The translations under genes were made by a program, and so were the position numbers. The notes beneath the pieces are model-generated. The model ran no database searches and had not been told where the DNA came from. It saw only the letters and a list, made by a program, of their open reading frames with translations. Below are positions 1-10,258 of a stretch of DNA of 64,000 bases, one piece after another. Location: positions 372,001 to 436,000 of the forward strand of contig CAJZBQ010000038.1 of NCBI GenBank assembly GCA_914767885.1, written 5' to 3'. Every line of letters starts with the position of its first letter. Positions within the stretch are counted from its first letter, which is position 1. This stretch comes from Blepharisma stoltei (taxonomy: Eukaryota > Ciliophora > Heterotrichea > Heterotrichida > Blepharismidae).

Positions 1-1715
1 CTGGATCACTTAAAACTTTTGAAAACCTTGGAGAAATCGCTTATAATTTAGGAGTTACGGCAAATTTTGCAAGTCTGTTAGAATTCGGCATGGTAACAGG
101 CCAATCCAATGTTGCAGAAAATAAAGAGAGGCTAACGAACTCTATTGAAGAGCTAAGATCTTTAGAAAATACAATACTTGATGATTATTCCAGCTGAAAA
201 TATTGCTCTTATTCTGAAATTGTTAAGGATCCTATAATCCCCACTTGATCTTTTGAATTTGGACCACAAATTTCGCATCTGAATTTATATGACCAAGTGG
301 AAAAATTCATTTATCATGTAAATTATATATAGGGACAAAACATGCTCTCTAATATTAACCAAAATATAAGCTATATGGATGATTTCAAATTTCTATTTAT
401 TAATAGCTTAGGCTTTACCTATCATTATACATATTATTCACTGGATGGGCTGATTAGCTGTGAGCATGATAGAATAACTAATGAAGGAGTAATTGTGACA
501 GGACTGATATTTTTTGGGCTGGGATTTCTTACCTTATGCATTTTGATATTGTCTTATTTTGCCTTTGCAACCAGTAAGAAAAGCGATATCTTTTGAAATG
601 CTATTAAAAAAAGCTCTCATTTAGCTTATCATGCACTTATGGGGGCATGTATTGATAGGTTAACAACTGTGCATGGGATCACTTATAGAGGCTGCCTTTG
701 AGTAGCGCTCTAAGCGCCCGAGACTTCCCGACGAAGTCTGGGCGGTGGTTTGACCAGCTGATGTTGGTCAAACCAACATCCAAAATGACAAATTCTTCTT
801 ATACAGAAGGTTTGTCAAATTGGATGCTGGTTCGACCAACATCAGCTGGTCAAACCACCGCCCAGACTTCGTCGGGAAGTCTCGGGCGCTTAGAGCGCTA
901 CTTAAAGGCAGCCTCTATATCTGTCAGAAGAAAACAATGTAAATAATTTTAAAAAGAATGACAGCGGTGAAGTAATATCAAGGACTTATTGGAGATATAT
1001 TTGACGACTTATTATTCTGCTCATATTTTCTTCTATATTTTATTTAATTACAGGATTCTGGCTTTATGGAGACTGCCAAACTTATATGCTTCATCGGTCT
1101 GAGTTGCTAGTGAATTTTATAAAAAGAAGAGTCGAGCTATCAAGGATGAGTTTGTTTGGTAGAGAATTGTCAGATCCACTGATGAGCCATCGATTTCCGG
1201 AATCTTATAGTTTCGATGACTCTAATGAAGAATTTAGCAGAGCAAATAAAACCTTCTGAGATGGATTAGAGCAATTAAAGGAGTATTCCTTAAAAGAACT
1301 CATGTCGAATGAACTCAAAGTAAGGATTTTTGAAAATATTGATACTGATAATGAACTACTTCAGTATGGAACATATTTAGCATCACAAATTGTTGCATGT
1401 GACGTTAATTCCATAACTCAGAGTTATCGATTTGGGTCTTTTGATGTAAAAAACGAAATTAATCAGAATGTGCTAGATGTAAACGATGAAGTAGGAACAG
1501 ACTGACAAATGGCAAATAATGATTCAAAAGACAAAATATACAACCAACTATACATTATTATTTATTTTACTCTTTCGTACTCTATAGCAAGTTTCTTTCT
1601 ATTCATAGCATTTTATATGCCATTTCTTTCAGAGGAAAAGAAATTCCTTTTAAAAGTGCAAATAATATCATCAATTATTCCAAATAACATCAAAAATCCA
1701 AAACAAAGCATTTAA
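1..1715 (+). CDS. Multi-pass membrane protein, 3' part (5' end outside window)
   Basis: The frame is open from base 3 after two removals: a 15-nt intron at 318-332, which carries the only in-frame stop (TAG), and the TA-bounded MITE at 684-917. The visible part is 487 aa and ends with TAA at 1713-1715. Tryptophan is read from UGA at 195-197, 246-248 and several later positions. Three strongly hydrophobic segments are visible, at about 490-570, 1000-1075 and 1545-1620. They are separated by polar loops, including a long one (about 1080-1500) rich in acidic residues. I do not recognise the family. Large multi-TM proteins of this kind (for example TmcB-like) are common in ciliates, but I see no diagnostic motif. 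A decayed partial copy of the 3' end lies at about 3530-3900. Confidence 0.7.
318..332 (+). other. 15-nt spliceosomal intron
   Basis: Begins GTAAAT and ends ATAG. It contains the in-frame TAG that would otherwise end the membrane protein. Removal joins FIYH to GQNML and keeps the frame. Introns of 15-16 nt are characteristic of heterotrich ciliates. Confidence 0.8.
684..919. mobile_element. MITE-type IES with near full-length inverted repeats, TA target duplication
   Basis: The element proper is 686-917 (232 bp), flanked by TA at 684-685 and TA at 918-919. It begins TAGAGGCTGCC and ends GGCAGCCTCTA. The inverted repeat runs roughly 95-100 bp inward from each end, leaving a short AT-rich loop near 785-825, so a single strand could fold into a long hairpin. 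It carries no meaningful ORF. Removing 684-917 joins ...GITY to LSEEN... and restores the frame of the host gene. The TA duplication fits Tc1/mariner-like mobilisation or a TA-cutting IES system. It resembles in kind the MITEs reported from the Blepharisma germline. Confidence 0.9.
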
Positions 1716-1795
1716 CAAAGTTGAGCTATCTATATAGAATAATAAATGTTAATGGTTTAGTTTAATAATTTATAATATTCTCTTATAATAAAGAT

Positions 1796-2551
1796 TTACT
1801 TTACTTTATATAAGAAAGAAGCAAATATTCCTTCTTCTAAATGATTAGATTGAAGGGAAATCTTCGCCATTAAAATATTCAAAAATTCTAACTCTTGTTT
1901 AAGAATTATTTCAGAAACTAGCAAAGAAGATGAATTACCATTAGGTAAAGCTCTTTCTTTTCTTTTCTTTTTAAGCACTATGCCATCAACTAATTTTTTA
2001 TAATTTTTCTGCGCATTTTTTCAGTTTGTATTAACCATTTCATTATAGCATTTATTCAAATCTCTTATTGTTACTTCAGTTTCATCTGAAAAAATATCCA
2101 AATAAAATCTGAAGGAAACAACAAAATTCGGAATTATGCTATTAAGCAGCCACATAAAAGGCTCATAGTCATCATTCAAAATCATTTTTGATTTTAGACA
2201 TGCTATGGCAATCATCAAAAAAGGATTCGTAATAAATTTTTCTATTGGTATTTTTCGTATAAGAATTGACAAAAGAACTAATTCCAACTCTCCCATCATC
2301 AGATTATTAGCAAAGAAATTAAGAACTCCATAACTCTGAAACAGAGCTTGCTTAATTGTGGGAATCAAAGAAATCTGGTGAAGAATATGCTGCCGAAAGT
2401 ATGGTAAAGGAGAAGACCGATATTGGGACATCAGTCTACGATAAGATTCAAGCTGATGCTTTGGTCATTTTTTACCTTCAGCCTCATCAATATCAAGGGA
2501 GACTTCTAAGGTATCGAGCTCGATTTGTTGAGGTAAAATATTTTGATCCAT
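1796..2551 (-). CDS. Cyclin-fold-like protein, tandem copy 1 (altered C-terminus)
   Basis: Encodes 251 aa, read through UGA as Trp near the start and before the basic C-terminal part. The start is the ATG at 2551, matching the start position of copies 2 and 3. The core contains a helix with LELVL, a helix NPFLMIAIACLKSKM and the segment FRFYLDIFSDETEV. The helix order and spacing recall a cyclin box of the Cables type, but this is inference from pattern, not a database match. Compared with copies 2 and 3, a one-base deletion near 1865-1885 changes the C-terminus. The shared ending LFEYFNGEDFPSI is replaced by a longer frameshifted tail, so this copy may be decaying. Confidence 0.65.
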
Positions 2552-3500
2552 TTATTATTTAGAAACTATATCATAATTCTAGAAACTAAGGCTGGCTTAT
2601 ACATAAAAAATATCAAAAAATACTTCTCTGATGTTTTATAATATGAATTTGATAATTATTGAATTATAATATTACAAAATTTTCCCTGCCTATTGATAAT
2701 TCCCATAACTAATAAAATGCTAAAAAGGGCTATGCCGATCATTAGCAAAACAGAAATAATCGATACTAAAGATTTATAATACAATAATAAAATATCTATA
2801 TAAAATAATGATATCTAGATTCTTTTTGATTTTTACAAAACTTTTATTTTTATTTTATTTTTATAGACTTAATAAGGCATTTTAACTAATTAAAATTTAA
2901 AAAAAAATTAAAATTAATAGTTTTGCTGCTGCTAATAATAAATCTTATAAATCTATAGAACCTATAAGCAATTTAAGAAGCAGTCTTTAATTTCTAAAAT
3001 AAATAATATTCTAAATCAGAATAATTATTGTAAAATTATGAAGAATAATAAATTTATTGTTGGAAAATAATTAAATTTGAAGACACGCAAGCAAATAAAG
3101 AAATTATTCGCTCTGTTTAAGATATTTTAGTCTATTCTGCTGCTTAAAGGATTTAGTTAGAAAGGAACTCATTGATTTTCTTGGAATTTTATTTTTAAAA
3201 AGTTTAAAGCCTAACTCAATTAAACATCGTTATCCAGTCCTTTTTAAGAAAAGTCTTGCTATGACTGGCATAATACTGTTTTATATTGAGAGTATATTAT
3301 ACACGGTGGATTATAAAGTATTGGAAAATATAATTCAATTTGAAAAGAGTTTTCAGATGCATGAGGGGTTTTGTATTCGGCATCTATAGTTTCGATAGCT
3401 CTTTTTAAGAATGAAGTAGAGTCAATAAAACATTATGATGTGTTTAGATATTTAAATGAATCCTCCTTATTTGAAAAGTAAATTTTTCGAAAAATGACAC
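2552..3500. other. AT-rich non-coding part of duplicated unit A
   Basis: No credible ORF or RNA gene seen. The sequence is very AT-rich with long A and T runs, and is repeated in diverged form at 4743-5935. Confidence 0.6.
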
Positions 3501-3529
3501 TAAATAGGGTATATAGAAATTTCATAGAA

Positions 3530-3900
3530 AATTGTCAGTTCCACTGATAAGCTATCGATTTCTTATAGTTTCGATAACTCTAATGAAGAATTCAGAAGAG
3601 CTAATAAAACCTTCTGAGATGGAGTAAAGCAATTAAAGGAGTATTCCTTAAAAGAACTCATGTCTCATGAATTAAAAGTAAGGATTTTTGGAAATATTGA
3701 CACTGATAATGAACTGCATTATTCATCTTTACTCTTTCGTACTCTATAGCAAGCTTCTTTCTATTCATAGCATTTTATATGCCATTTATTTCAGAAGAAA
3801 AGACATTCCTTTTAAAAGTGCAAATAATATCATCATTTATTTCAAATAATGCACAAATCAAAAAAAAAGCATTTAACAAAATCGAACTAACTATATAGAA
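3530..3900 (+). pseudogene. Decayed copy of the 3' end of the membrane-protein gene
   Basis: Clearly similar to 1165-1715, keeping the stretch around NKTFWDG and the final hydrophobic segment. A block corresponding to about 1370-1560 is deleted and the frame is broken. No start codon or upstream exons are present. It arose with the tandem duplication and is very unlikely to be functional. Confidence 0.8.
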
Positions 3901-4034
3901 TAATAAATGCTAATGATTTAGTTTAATAATTTATAAAAATTGAAGATTTATTTTATTTTAACTTATATATGAACGAAGCAAAGTTTATTATATAATATAT
4001 TCTCTAATTACCGAATATTCCTTCTTCTAAGTGA

Positions 4035-4742
4035 TTAGATTGAAGGGAAATCTTCGCCATTAAAATATTCAAATAACTCTGACTCTTGTTTAAGAATTAT
4101 TTCAGAAATTAGCAAAGAAGATGGATTACCATTAGGTAAAGCTCTTTCTTTTCTTTTATTTTTAAGCACTATGCCATCAACTAAATTTTTATAATTTATT
4201 TGAGCATTTTTTCAGCTTATATTAACCATTTCATTATAGCATTTATTCAAATCTCTTATTGTTACTTCAGTTTCATCTGAAAAAATATCCAAATAAAATC
4301 TGAAGGAAACAACAAAATTCGGTATTATGCTATTAAGCAGTCACATAAAAGGCTCATAGTCATCATTCAAAATCATTTTAGATTTTAGGCCTGCTATAGC
4401 AATCATCAAAAAAGGATTCGTAGTAAATTTTTCTATTGGTATTTTTTGTATAAGAATAGACCAAAGAACTAATTCTAACTCTTCCATCATCAGATTATTA
4501 GCAAAGAAATTAAGAACTCCATAACTCTGAAACAGAACTTGCTTAATTGTGGGAATCAAAGAAATCTGGCGAAGAATATGCTGCCGAAAGTATGGTAAAA
4601 GAGAAGACCGATATTGGGACATCAATCTACGATAAGATTCAAGCTGAAGTTTTGATCATTTTTTAACTTCAGCATTATCAATTTCAAGAGAGATTTCTAA
4701 GGTGTCAAGATCAATCTGTTGAGATAAAATATTTTGATCCAT
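4035..4742 (-). CDS. Cyclin-fold-like protein, tandem copy 2
   Basis: Encodes 235 aa from the ATG at 4742 to TAA at 4035-4037. UGA is read as Trp at the position after PFM, where copy 1 also has Trp. Sequence is about 90% identical to copy 1 in the core, but it keeps the ancestral C-terminus LFEYFNGEDFPSI shared with copy 3. It contains the same three core helices (around LELVLWSIL, NPFLMIAIAGLKSKM, FRFYLDIFSDE). The related single-copy gene at 32323-33282 supports a real protein family. Function is unknown; a regulatory cyclin-like role is only a guess from the fold pattern. Confidence 0.7.
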
Positions 4743-5935
4743 TTATTATTTAGGAAACTATAGCATAATCCTGGAAACTAAGGCTTATACATAAAAAATA
4801 TCAAAAAATATCTCTCTTATGCTTTATAATCTGAATTTGATAATTATTGAATTATAATATTACAAAATTTTCCCTGCCTATTGATAATTCCCATAAACTA
4901 ATAAGATGCTAAAATAGGGCGAAATGCCGATCATTAGCAAAACAGAAAAAGTCAATGCTAAAGATTTATAATACAATAATAAAATATCGTTATTTGCAGA
5001 TTTTTGAACTTTACCATCTATATAAAATAATAAAATCTAGATACTTTTTGAATTTTATACAACTTTTAAATGAATTTTATTTTTTATAGATTTATAGTTT
5101 GATCTCTGTTAATAAATCTTATAAATGTTAGATAGCCTGCAAGTAATTGAAGAAGCAGTCTTTTATTTTTAAAATAGTAATATTCTAAATCAGAATAATT
5201 ATTATAAATTATGAAGAATAATAAAAATTATTTTGTAAATAATTAAATTTGAAGCCAACACAAGCAGATAAAGAAATTATTCCCTCTGTATTAAATATTT
5301 TAGTCTATTCTGTTGCTTAAAAGATTTCGCTAGAGTGAGAAAGGAGTTCATTGATTTTCTTGGAATTTTATTTGTAGAGATGTTTAAAGTCTAACTCAGC
5401 TATATCAATCACATTTAATATTTAATATTAATTAGCGATTTTGCGAGATTTTATTATTTTTATTATTATTTATCTTTTAAAGCGGTAAATCCGCACTTCA
5501 CTTGCTTTTAATCAACCTTTTCTTCTATCACAAAAATCACAATTCACTCAAAAAATCTCCAAACTTAAAAATTGATTTTGCGAGATTTAATTCTTCAACT
5601 TCTTCTTATAGTATTTAATTTTGATCATATCAGCAGCTTTATCTGTCCTTATTAGGAAAAGTCTTGCTATGACTGGCATAATAGTGGAGAGTTAATAGTT
5701 TTATATTGAGGCTATATCTAATCGGTGGATTATAAAGTATTTGAAAATTTTATTTAATTTGAAGAGAGTTTTCAGATTCACGATGGGTTTTGGATTCAAT
5801 ATCTATAGTTTTATAGCTCTTTAAAGAATGAAGTAGAGTCAATAAAGCATTATGATGCGTCTTAGATAGTTAAATGAATCTTTCTTATTTGAAAAGTAAA
5901 TTTTTAGGAATATAGACACTGATATAGGGTAATTT
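4743..5935. other. AT-rich non-coding part of duplicated unit B, with an inserted block
   Basis: Mirrors 2552-3500. A block at about 5395-5640 is absent from unit A and contains two copies of TTTTGCGAGATTT separated by about 140 bp, suggesting a separate insertion. No gene seen. Confidence 0.55.
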
Positions 5936-5999
5936 TCTTTTGTTTTGCTTAAGCCCAAGTCCTTGAACATTATGCGAGCCAAAACAAACATTCAAGCCT

Positions 6000-6548
6000 T
6001 ATGTGAAGAAGATATTGGCTTGCTCCTCCCATCCTTGATCGAACAATTGACTGTAAAAATTACTAAAAATTGGGGAAAACAAAATCCATTCTTGATCGAA
6101 CGATTTTCATATTATGTAAATTTATTTATATACAAAAATACATTAGTTATCGAAAGCTTGGGAAGATGTGCCTAATGAAGTTGTTTTCAGAGGCTTTGAG
6201 ATGACAGGAAGCTACGAAATCAACCGTCGGAAATGCTTTAGTCATCAACCTGGACCTATAAACTTAATAATCTAAAAATTAGAGATTCTTTAAAATTTAA
6301 AAATTTTAATTCAATAAGGGAACAAATTAAAATATATACAGTTTAAAGGGGTAACTAATAAATCAAAATATTAAAATTGGTATTCTTATAAAATTAATTC
6401 AATTTTTTGTTGTAAAAATAATTATTAAATACTCTTAACCCTCTTATTTAAAAGTATATAAAAAAACAAAAACATTTATTTTTTATTTTAACCCCCATTC
6501 TTGATCGAACGATGGCGAGCCGTTCGATCAAGGATAGGAGGGGAGTTA
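6000..6548 (-). repeat. IES-like repeat with fold-back end (GATCGAACG family), intergenic
   Basis: Same family as 52055-52623, in opposite orientation. The right end has a hairpin built from TTGATCGAACGATGGCGAG and its complement CGTTCGATCAAGG, then GGGGAGTTA. The left end carries two related half-sites (ATCCTTGATCGAACAATT, ATTCTTGATCGAACGATT). The two copies also share interior stretches such as CTTCATTAGG and GTTTTCAGAGGC in complementary orientation. No ORF. The left boundary is diverged and uncertain. Confidence 0.7.
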
Positions 6549-7220
6549 GAGAAAGAAGGCCTCACACTATATTGAGATCTTTTAATACCGTGCATTTAGT
6601 GGGCACCGCAATCATTTCATACTGTACTAATTCTCAATCTTAAAAACAATGATTCTAAAAATAAAATTAGCTAAAGGTTAGGAAATAAAGACGAATACAG
6701 AACAATTTATTAAATAGCAATAATATCCACGAGAAGAATTATAGATAGTTATATATTATGCCTTTACATAATAAATGTGCATGTATTAAATAAAAAAAAC
6801 GCAACCCCCTTTTTTATTAAGCAATATATCATGCAATTATTCTTTTGTGCTGCAGAAAAATTCTTGACTTTCATAGTGTGTCTACAAACATATTATGGCA
6901 TCGCTTAACTATTTTTAAGTGTATTCTTTTATATGAAGCTCTTATAAATTTTCACCAATAAAAATGTCTAAGTTTTAAAAATGTAAATGAATAAGTTACA
7001 AGACAAAAATAAGCTTATAAAAAAAGTTCAGCTAATTATGCAGAATAAATAGCATTTAGTGATGGTTTATTTTATTTGATTATTTGTTGATTAACAATCG
7101 CATCCAAATTGATAAAATCCTCATAATGATAGAAGGAGAAATTATTATATTAAAATACTATTTATGGCGATAATTTTATGCAAATTTTGAATTATTACAT
7201 CTGTATCCTTTTATCTAATT
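6549..7220. other. AT-rich intergenic, nothing recognised
   Basis: Long A/T runs, no ORF with coding character, no RNA gene recognised. Confidence 0.5.
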
Positions 7221-7937
7221 TTAGATTGAAGGAAAATCTTCGCCATTAAAATATTCAAATAACTCTAATTCTTGATCAAGTTCGATTTCAGGACATTTTG
7301 CGAAAGGAAAATTATCATTAGGCAAGGCTCTTTCTTTTCTTTTCTTTTTAAACACTATGCGATCCACTAAATTTTTATAATTTACTTGAGCATTCTTTCA
7401 GCTTGTATAAACCATTTCATTATAGCATTTATTCAAATCTTTTATTGTTACTTCAGTTTCATCTGAAAAAATATCCAAATAAAATCTGAAGGAAACAACA
7501 AAATTCGGTATTATGCTATTAAGCAAGCACAAAAAGGGCTTATAGTCATCATTCAAAACCATTTTGGATTTTAAGCCTGCCATAGCGATCATCAAAATTG
7601 GATTCGCGATGAGCTTTTCTTTTGGCATTTTTTCGATAAGAATCGACCAAAGCACTAATTCCAATTCAGACATCATCAAGCTCTGAGCCAAGAAGTTAAA
7701 AATTTGATAACTCTGGAACAGAGCTTGCATAATTTTTGGGCTTAAGGAGATCTGGCGAAGGATAAATTGCCGAAAATATGAGACAGGAGAATTCTGATAT
7801 TGAGCCATCAACTTGCGATAGGACTTAATTTGACGCTTTGATCATATTTTTCCTTCACTAGATATGCCTTCGTCGATATCAGGAAGGATTTCTGATTCTT
7901 GGAATTCCATCGTCTTAGAGAACATATTTTTATGCAT
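7221..7937 (-). CDS. Cyclin-fold-like protein, dispersed copy 3
   Basis: Encodes 238 aa. The start at 7937 (MHKNMFSKT) lines up with the starts of copies 1 and 2; an ATG at 7925 is an in-frame alternative. UGA is read as Trp in the N-terminal part and after the core. The core keeps LELVLWSILIEKM, NPILMIAMAGLKSKM and FRFYLDIFSDETEV, and the C-terminus ends LFEYFNGEDFPSI. It is the most diverged of the three neighbouring copies but fully open, so it is probably the oldest member or under selection. The family assignment (cyclin-box-like) is inference. Confidence 0.75.
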
Positions 7938-8057
7938 TTATTAATGGTTTAAGCCATATAAGTTAATTGCGGAGTCTGAAATTATATAGGAAAAAAAACA
8001 TCAAAGTGGTTTTTGAAGCTTTATAATTAATTTTATGGCAATTATTCATTAGCCATT

Positions 8058-8366
8058 TTAAGTTTAAGTTTAAGTTTAAGTTTAATGAATTACTCTGGCA
8101 AGTTGCCTTTAGTCTTCTTTTACTTGAGGTTCAGCTACATTAGCAGCTCAGAATAACAGTAGGTGGACCGGTCTAACTGTCAAACCGCTAAAGTTAATAA
8201 GCCCCGCTAAGACTTCTCTAGTCAGTGCCAGCCTCAGCACCAACCTCTTCTCTTCAATCCGAGACTCTCAAGAAGCTTGACTCCTCTCACTAAGCTCGGA
8301 TAATAGGACCCTGACCTGTTTAACAGGAGTTAGGACCTATCCCTAACTGAAATTTTTTATATTGTG
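8058..8366 (-). mobile_element. SINE-like insertion, family C (309 bp), intergenic
   Basis: Flanked by an 11-bp direct repeat CATTAGCCATT at 8047-8057 and 8367-8377. The left edge is a simple tandem repeat (TTTAAG, about four copies), which on the minus strand would be a 3' tail. The body (8100-8345) is GC-richer than its surroundings and has no ORF. The architecture matches the insertions at 17929, 22081, 23859, 40838 and 57130, although the body sequence differs. No clear tRNA A/B boxes seen. Confidence 0.65.
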
Positions 8367-8792
8367 CATTAGCCATTAAATATTTTATTATAAACCGACA
8401 TTATAGAGTTAAAAAGGGTAAGTCGCTTACTTTGGGTAATAATAAATAACTAATCTAAAGGTTTTAAAATGCTTTAAATAAAAGATCTACACAAAAATAG
8501 CTATTTATAGGTTCCATAATTTTCTAGCGATCAATAACATACCTATTAATAAGTTTGCAGCTAAAAGTTAAGTATATTAATAAGTAAAGCTGTAGAGAAT
8601 TTAAGAAGGATACTGGATAGGATTCAATATGACTGGAAAATAAGGAAGTTACACATGAGAATAAAAATATGAAATCTATTAATAAAAATTTTTTATTATA
8701 GAGAGAATTTTCTAGCTTCATTAATATTATAAAAAAGAGTTCTTTTAGATTTTATTAAGTAAGGCATCGTTATATTTAATTAATAGTTAAAA

Positions 8793-9836
8793 ATGGGATC
8801 AAAATGCTCTAAATCGAACAACAAACCTGAAAACTCTAAGTCATTAAGCTTTTCTATGGGAGACGTCGAAACAGGTCCAGATAAAGGAAATTCAAAAAAA
8901 AATTCCTCTAAGATATGCATTCTTAATGAATCTTACACGCAACTCGCTCGTATTGAGGAAATGCTAAAACAAGACCCCGAAAATCCTGAGCTAAACGAAG
9001 AAATGGGCCTTTACCTCTACAACAAAGCCAAATATGAAGATTCAGCTCCTTATTTTGAAAAAGCAATAGAATTTGATGGAAAATTGTCAATGAAAAGCTT
9101 AATGGCAGTAGGAGATCTTGAAACACAAAAAAATCAGTATGAAGAAGCAATAGAATATTATACTAAAGCTCTTTCTATGGATCCATCTGTAGCTGAAATA
9201 CATGAAAGATTAGGCGAGCTATATAGTAAGGTAAAAAACCAAAGCGAGAGCTTAAATCACCTAGAAGAAGCTGTAGAGCTTGATCCAAAAAACTGTGAAT
9301 ATGGCACGAATTTAGGCCTAATGTATTTAAACATGCATCAATACGAGGAATCTATCAAATGCTTTTTAAAGGTTTTAGAAATAAACCCAGAATTTCCAAA
9401 AGCCCACAATAACTTAGGAAACGCTTATAGAAAAATTGGGAAACCTAAAGAAGCAATCCATCATTATTTGCAAGCAATTGAATGCACTCCTAAAAGGAAA
9501 TTCCCAATAGCTCACATTAACCTAGCGACAACCTATTTTTATACAGGAGACACTATTTCTGCTCTACGACATTTTGAAGAGGCCTTACAAGTAGGCTCCA
9601 ACATTCATAAAGTAATGGTAACCAAAGGTTATCATTTATTATTCAAAAATTCTAAAACAAAGCAAGGGATAGAGTGCTTATTAAGACAGCAATACAACGA
9701 AGCTGCATCCATACTGCAAGAAGTCCACCAAACCGACTTAGAAAATCCAGTAGTAAACTATTATCTTGGCCTTACTTATAGCAAACTGGATGATTTGAAA
9801 TCTGCAAATATCTGCTTTAAAAAAGTGATTGAGTAA
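8793..9836 (+). CDS. TPR-repeat protein with N-myristoylation motif
   Basis: Encodes 347 aa. The N-terminus MGSKCSKS has Gly2 and Cys5 in the pattern of an N-myristoylated and palmitoylated membrane-anchored protein. After about residue 50 there are roughly seven tetratricopeptide repeats, with typical A-Y-x(6)-A/S and P signatures, for example around EEAIEYYTKALSMDP and EAIHHYLQAIECTP. TPR arrays are protein-protein scaffolds, so this is probably a membrane-tethered adaptor, partner unknown. No intron or IES is needed to keep the frame. It lies upstream of a small gene and the kinesin on the same strand; ciliate genes are transcribed separately. Confidence 0.85.
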   Translation: MGSKCSKSNNKPENSKSLSFSMGDVETGPDKGNSKKNSSKICILNESYTQLARIEEMLKQDPENPELNEEMGLYLYNKAKYEDSAPYFEKAIEFDGKLSMKSLMAVGDLETQKNQYEEAIEYYTKALSMDPSVAEIHERLGELYSKVKNQSESLNHLEEAVELDPKNCEYGTNLGLMYLNMHQYEESIKCFLKVLEINPEFPKAHNNLGNAYRKIGKPKEAIHHYLQAIECTPKRKFPIAHINLATTYFYTGDTISALRHFEEALQVGSNIHKVMVTKGYHLLFKNSKTKQGIECLLRQQYNEAASILQEVHQTDLENPVVNYYLGLTYSKLDDLKSANICFKKVIE

Positions 9837-9896
9837 CTTTTATTTAGACTTGGCAAAAAACCTATTCATAAAAATAAACAGTTTATCAAGCATTTT

Positions 9897-10148
9897 ATGA
9901 GAAAAGCCCAAAAAGCAATTATCGATGTTACTGAAAGCGGGTCTGAAGATAATGTAGTTTATGAAATCTCAGATACATCAATTTCGCTTGGGCCGATAAG
10001 AAGAAGCTCTGAAGTATTTAAAGTAAGGGCAGGAGGGACTTATGAGTTTGCGCCAATAAAAGCTCCAAGTCCTACCGAAAGTCCTGAGGTCTCCCCTAAC
10101 CAAAGTTTGGTTTATGAGTCTAATGATGAAAAATGTGATATATTTTAA
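9897..10148 (+). CDS. Small hypothetical protein, 83 aa
   Basis: Short ORF between the TPR gene and the kinesin. The protein is low in hydrophobic residues and the C-terminal half carries SP/TP sites (PSPTESPEVSPN), suggesting a disordered, possibly phosphorylated protein. The codon composition resembles neighbouring genes. No family recognised. Confidence 0.5.
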   Translation: MRKAQKAIIDVTESGSEDNVVYEISDTSISLGPIRRSSEVFKVRAGGTYEFAPIKAPSPTESPEVSPNQSLVYESNDEKCDIF

Positions 10149-10258
10149 AGAAAAAAGAGATAGACATGAAGTTAAAAGTGTTATTATAAATAAGTACAAT
10201 CTGTCTAAATGCCTATAATAAATCATTGTATTTCTGAAATTTCAAATAGATTCATAAA

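Larger units (their letters stand above)
1085..5935. repeat. Degenerate tandem duplication, unit about 2.2-2.4 kb
   Basis: Two units follow one another. Unit A runs from about 1160 to 3500 and unit B from about 3530 to 5935. Matching landmarks include the end of the membrane gene (1165/3535), the minus-strand gene (1796-2551 / 4035-4742) and a stretch beginning GTCTTGCTATGACTGG (3253/5661). Unit B has lost roughly 130-190 bp inside the membrane gene end and gained an AT-rich block at about 5395-5640. A third, more diverged copy of only the minus-strand gene lies at 7221-7937. Confidence 0.85.

Noticed and set aside
5945-6175. 76-aa plus-strand ORF
   Set aside because: It overlaps the GATCGAACG repeat and has no coding character beyond the repeat.
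8057-8085. (TTTAAG)n as a telomere repeat
   Set aside because: It is a short array adjoining a direct-repeat-flanked element and lacks the C/A-rich telomeric pattern; it fits a retroposon tail.
8524-8721. 65-aa hydrophobic minus-strand ORF
   Set aside because: AT-rich spacer commonly yields Leu/Phe/Ser-rich ORFs; no start context or homology signal.
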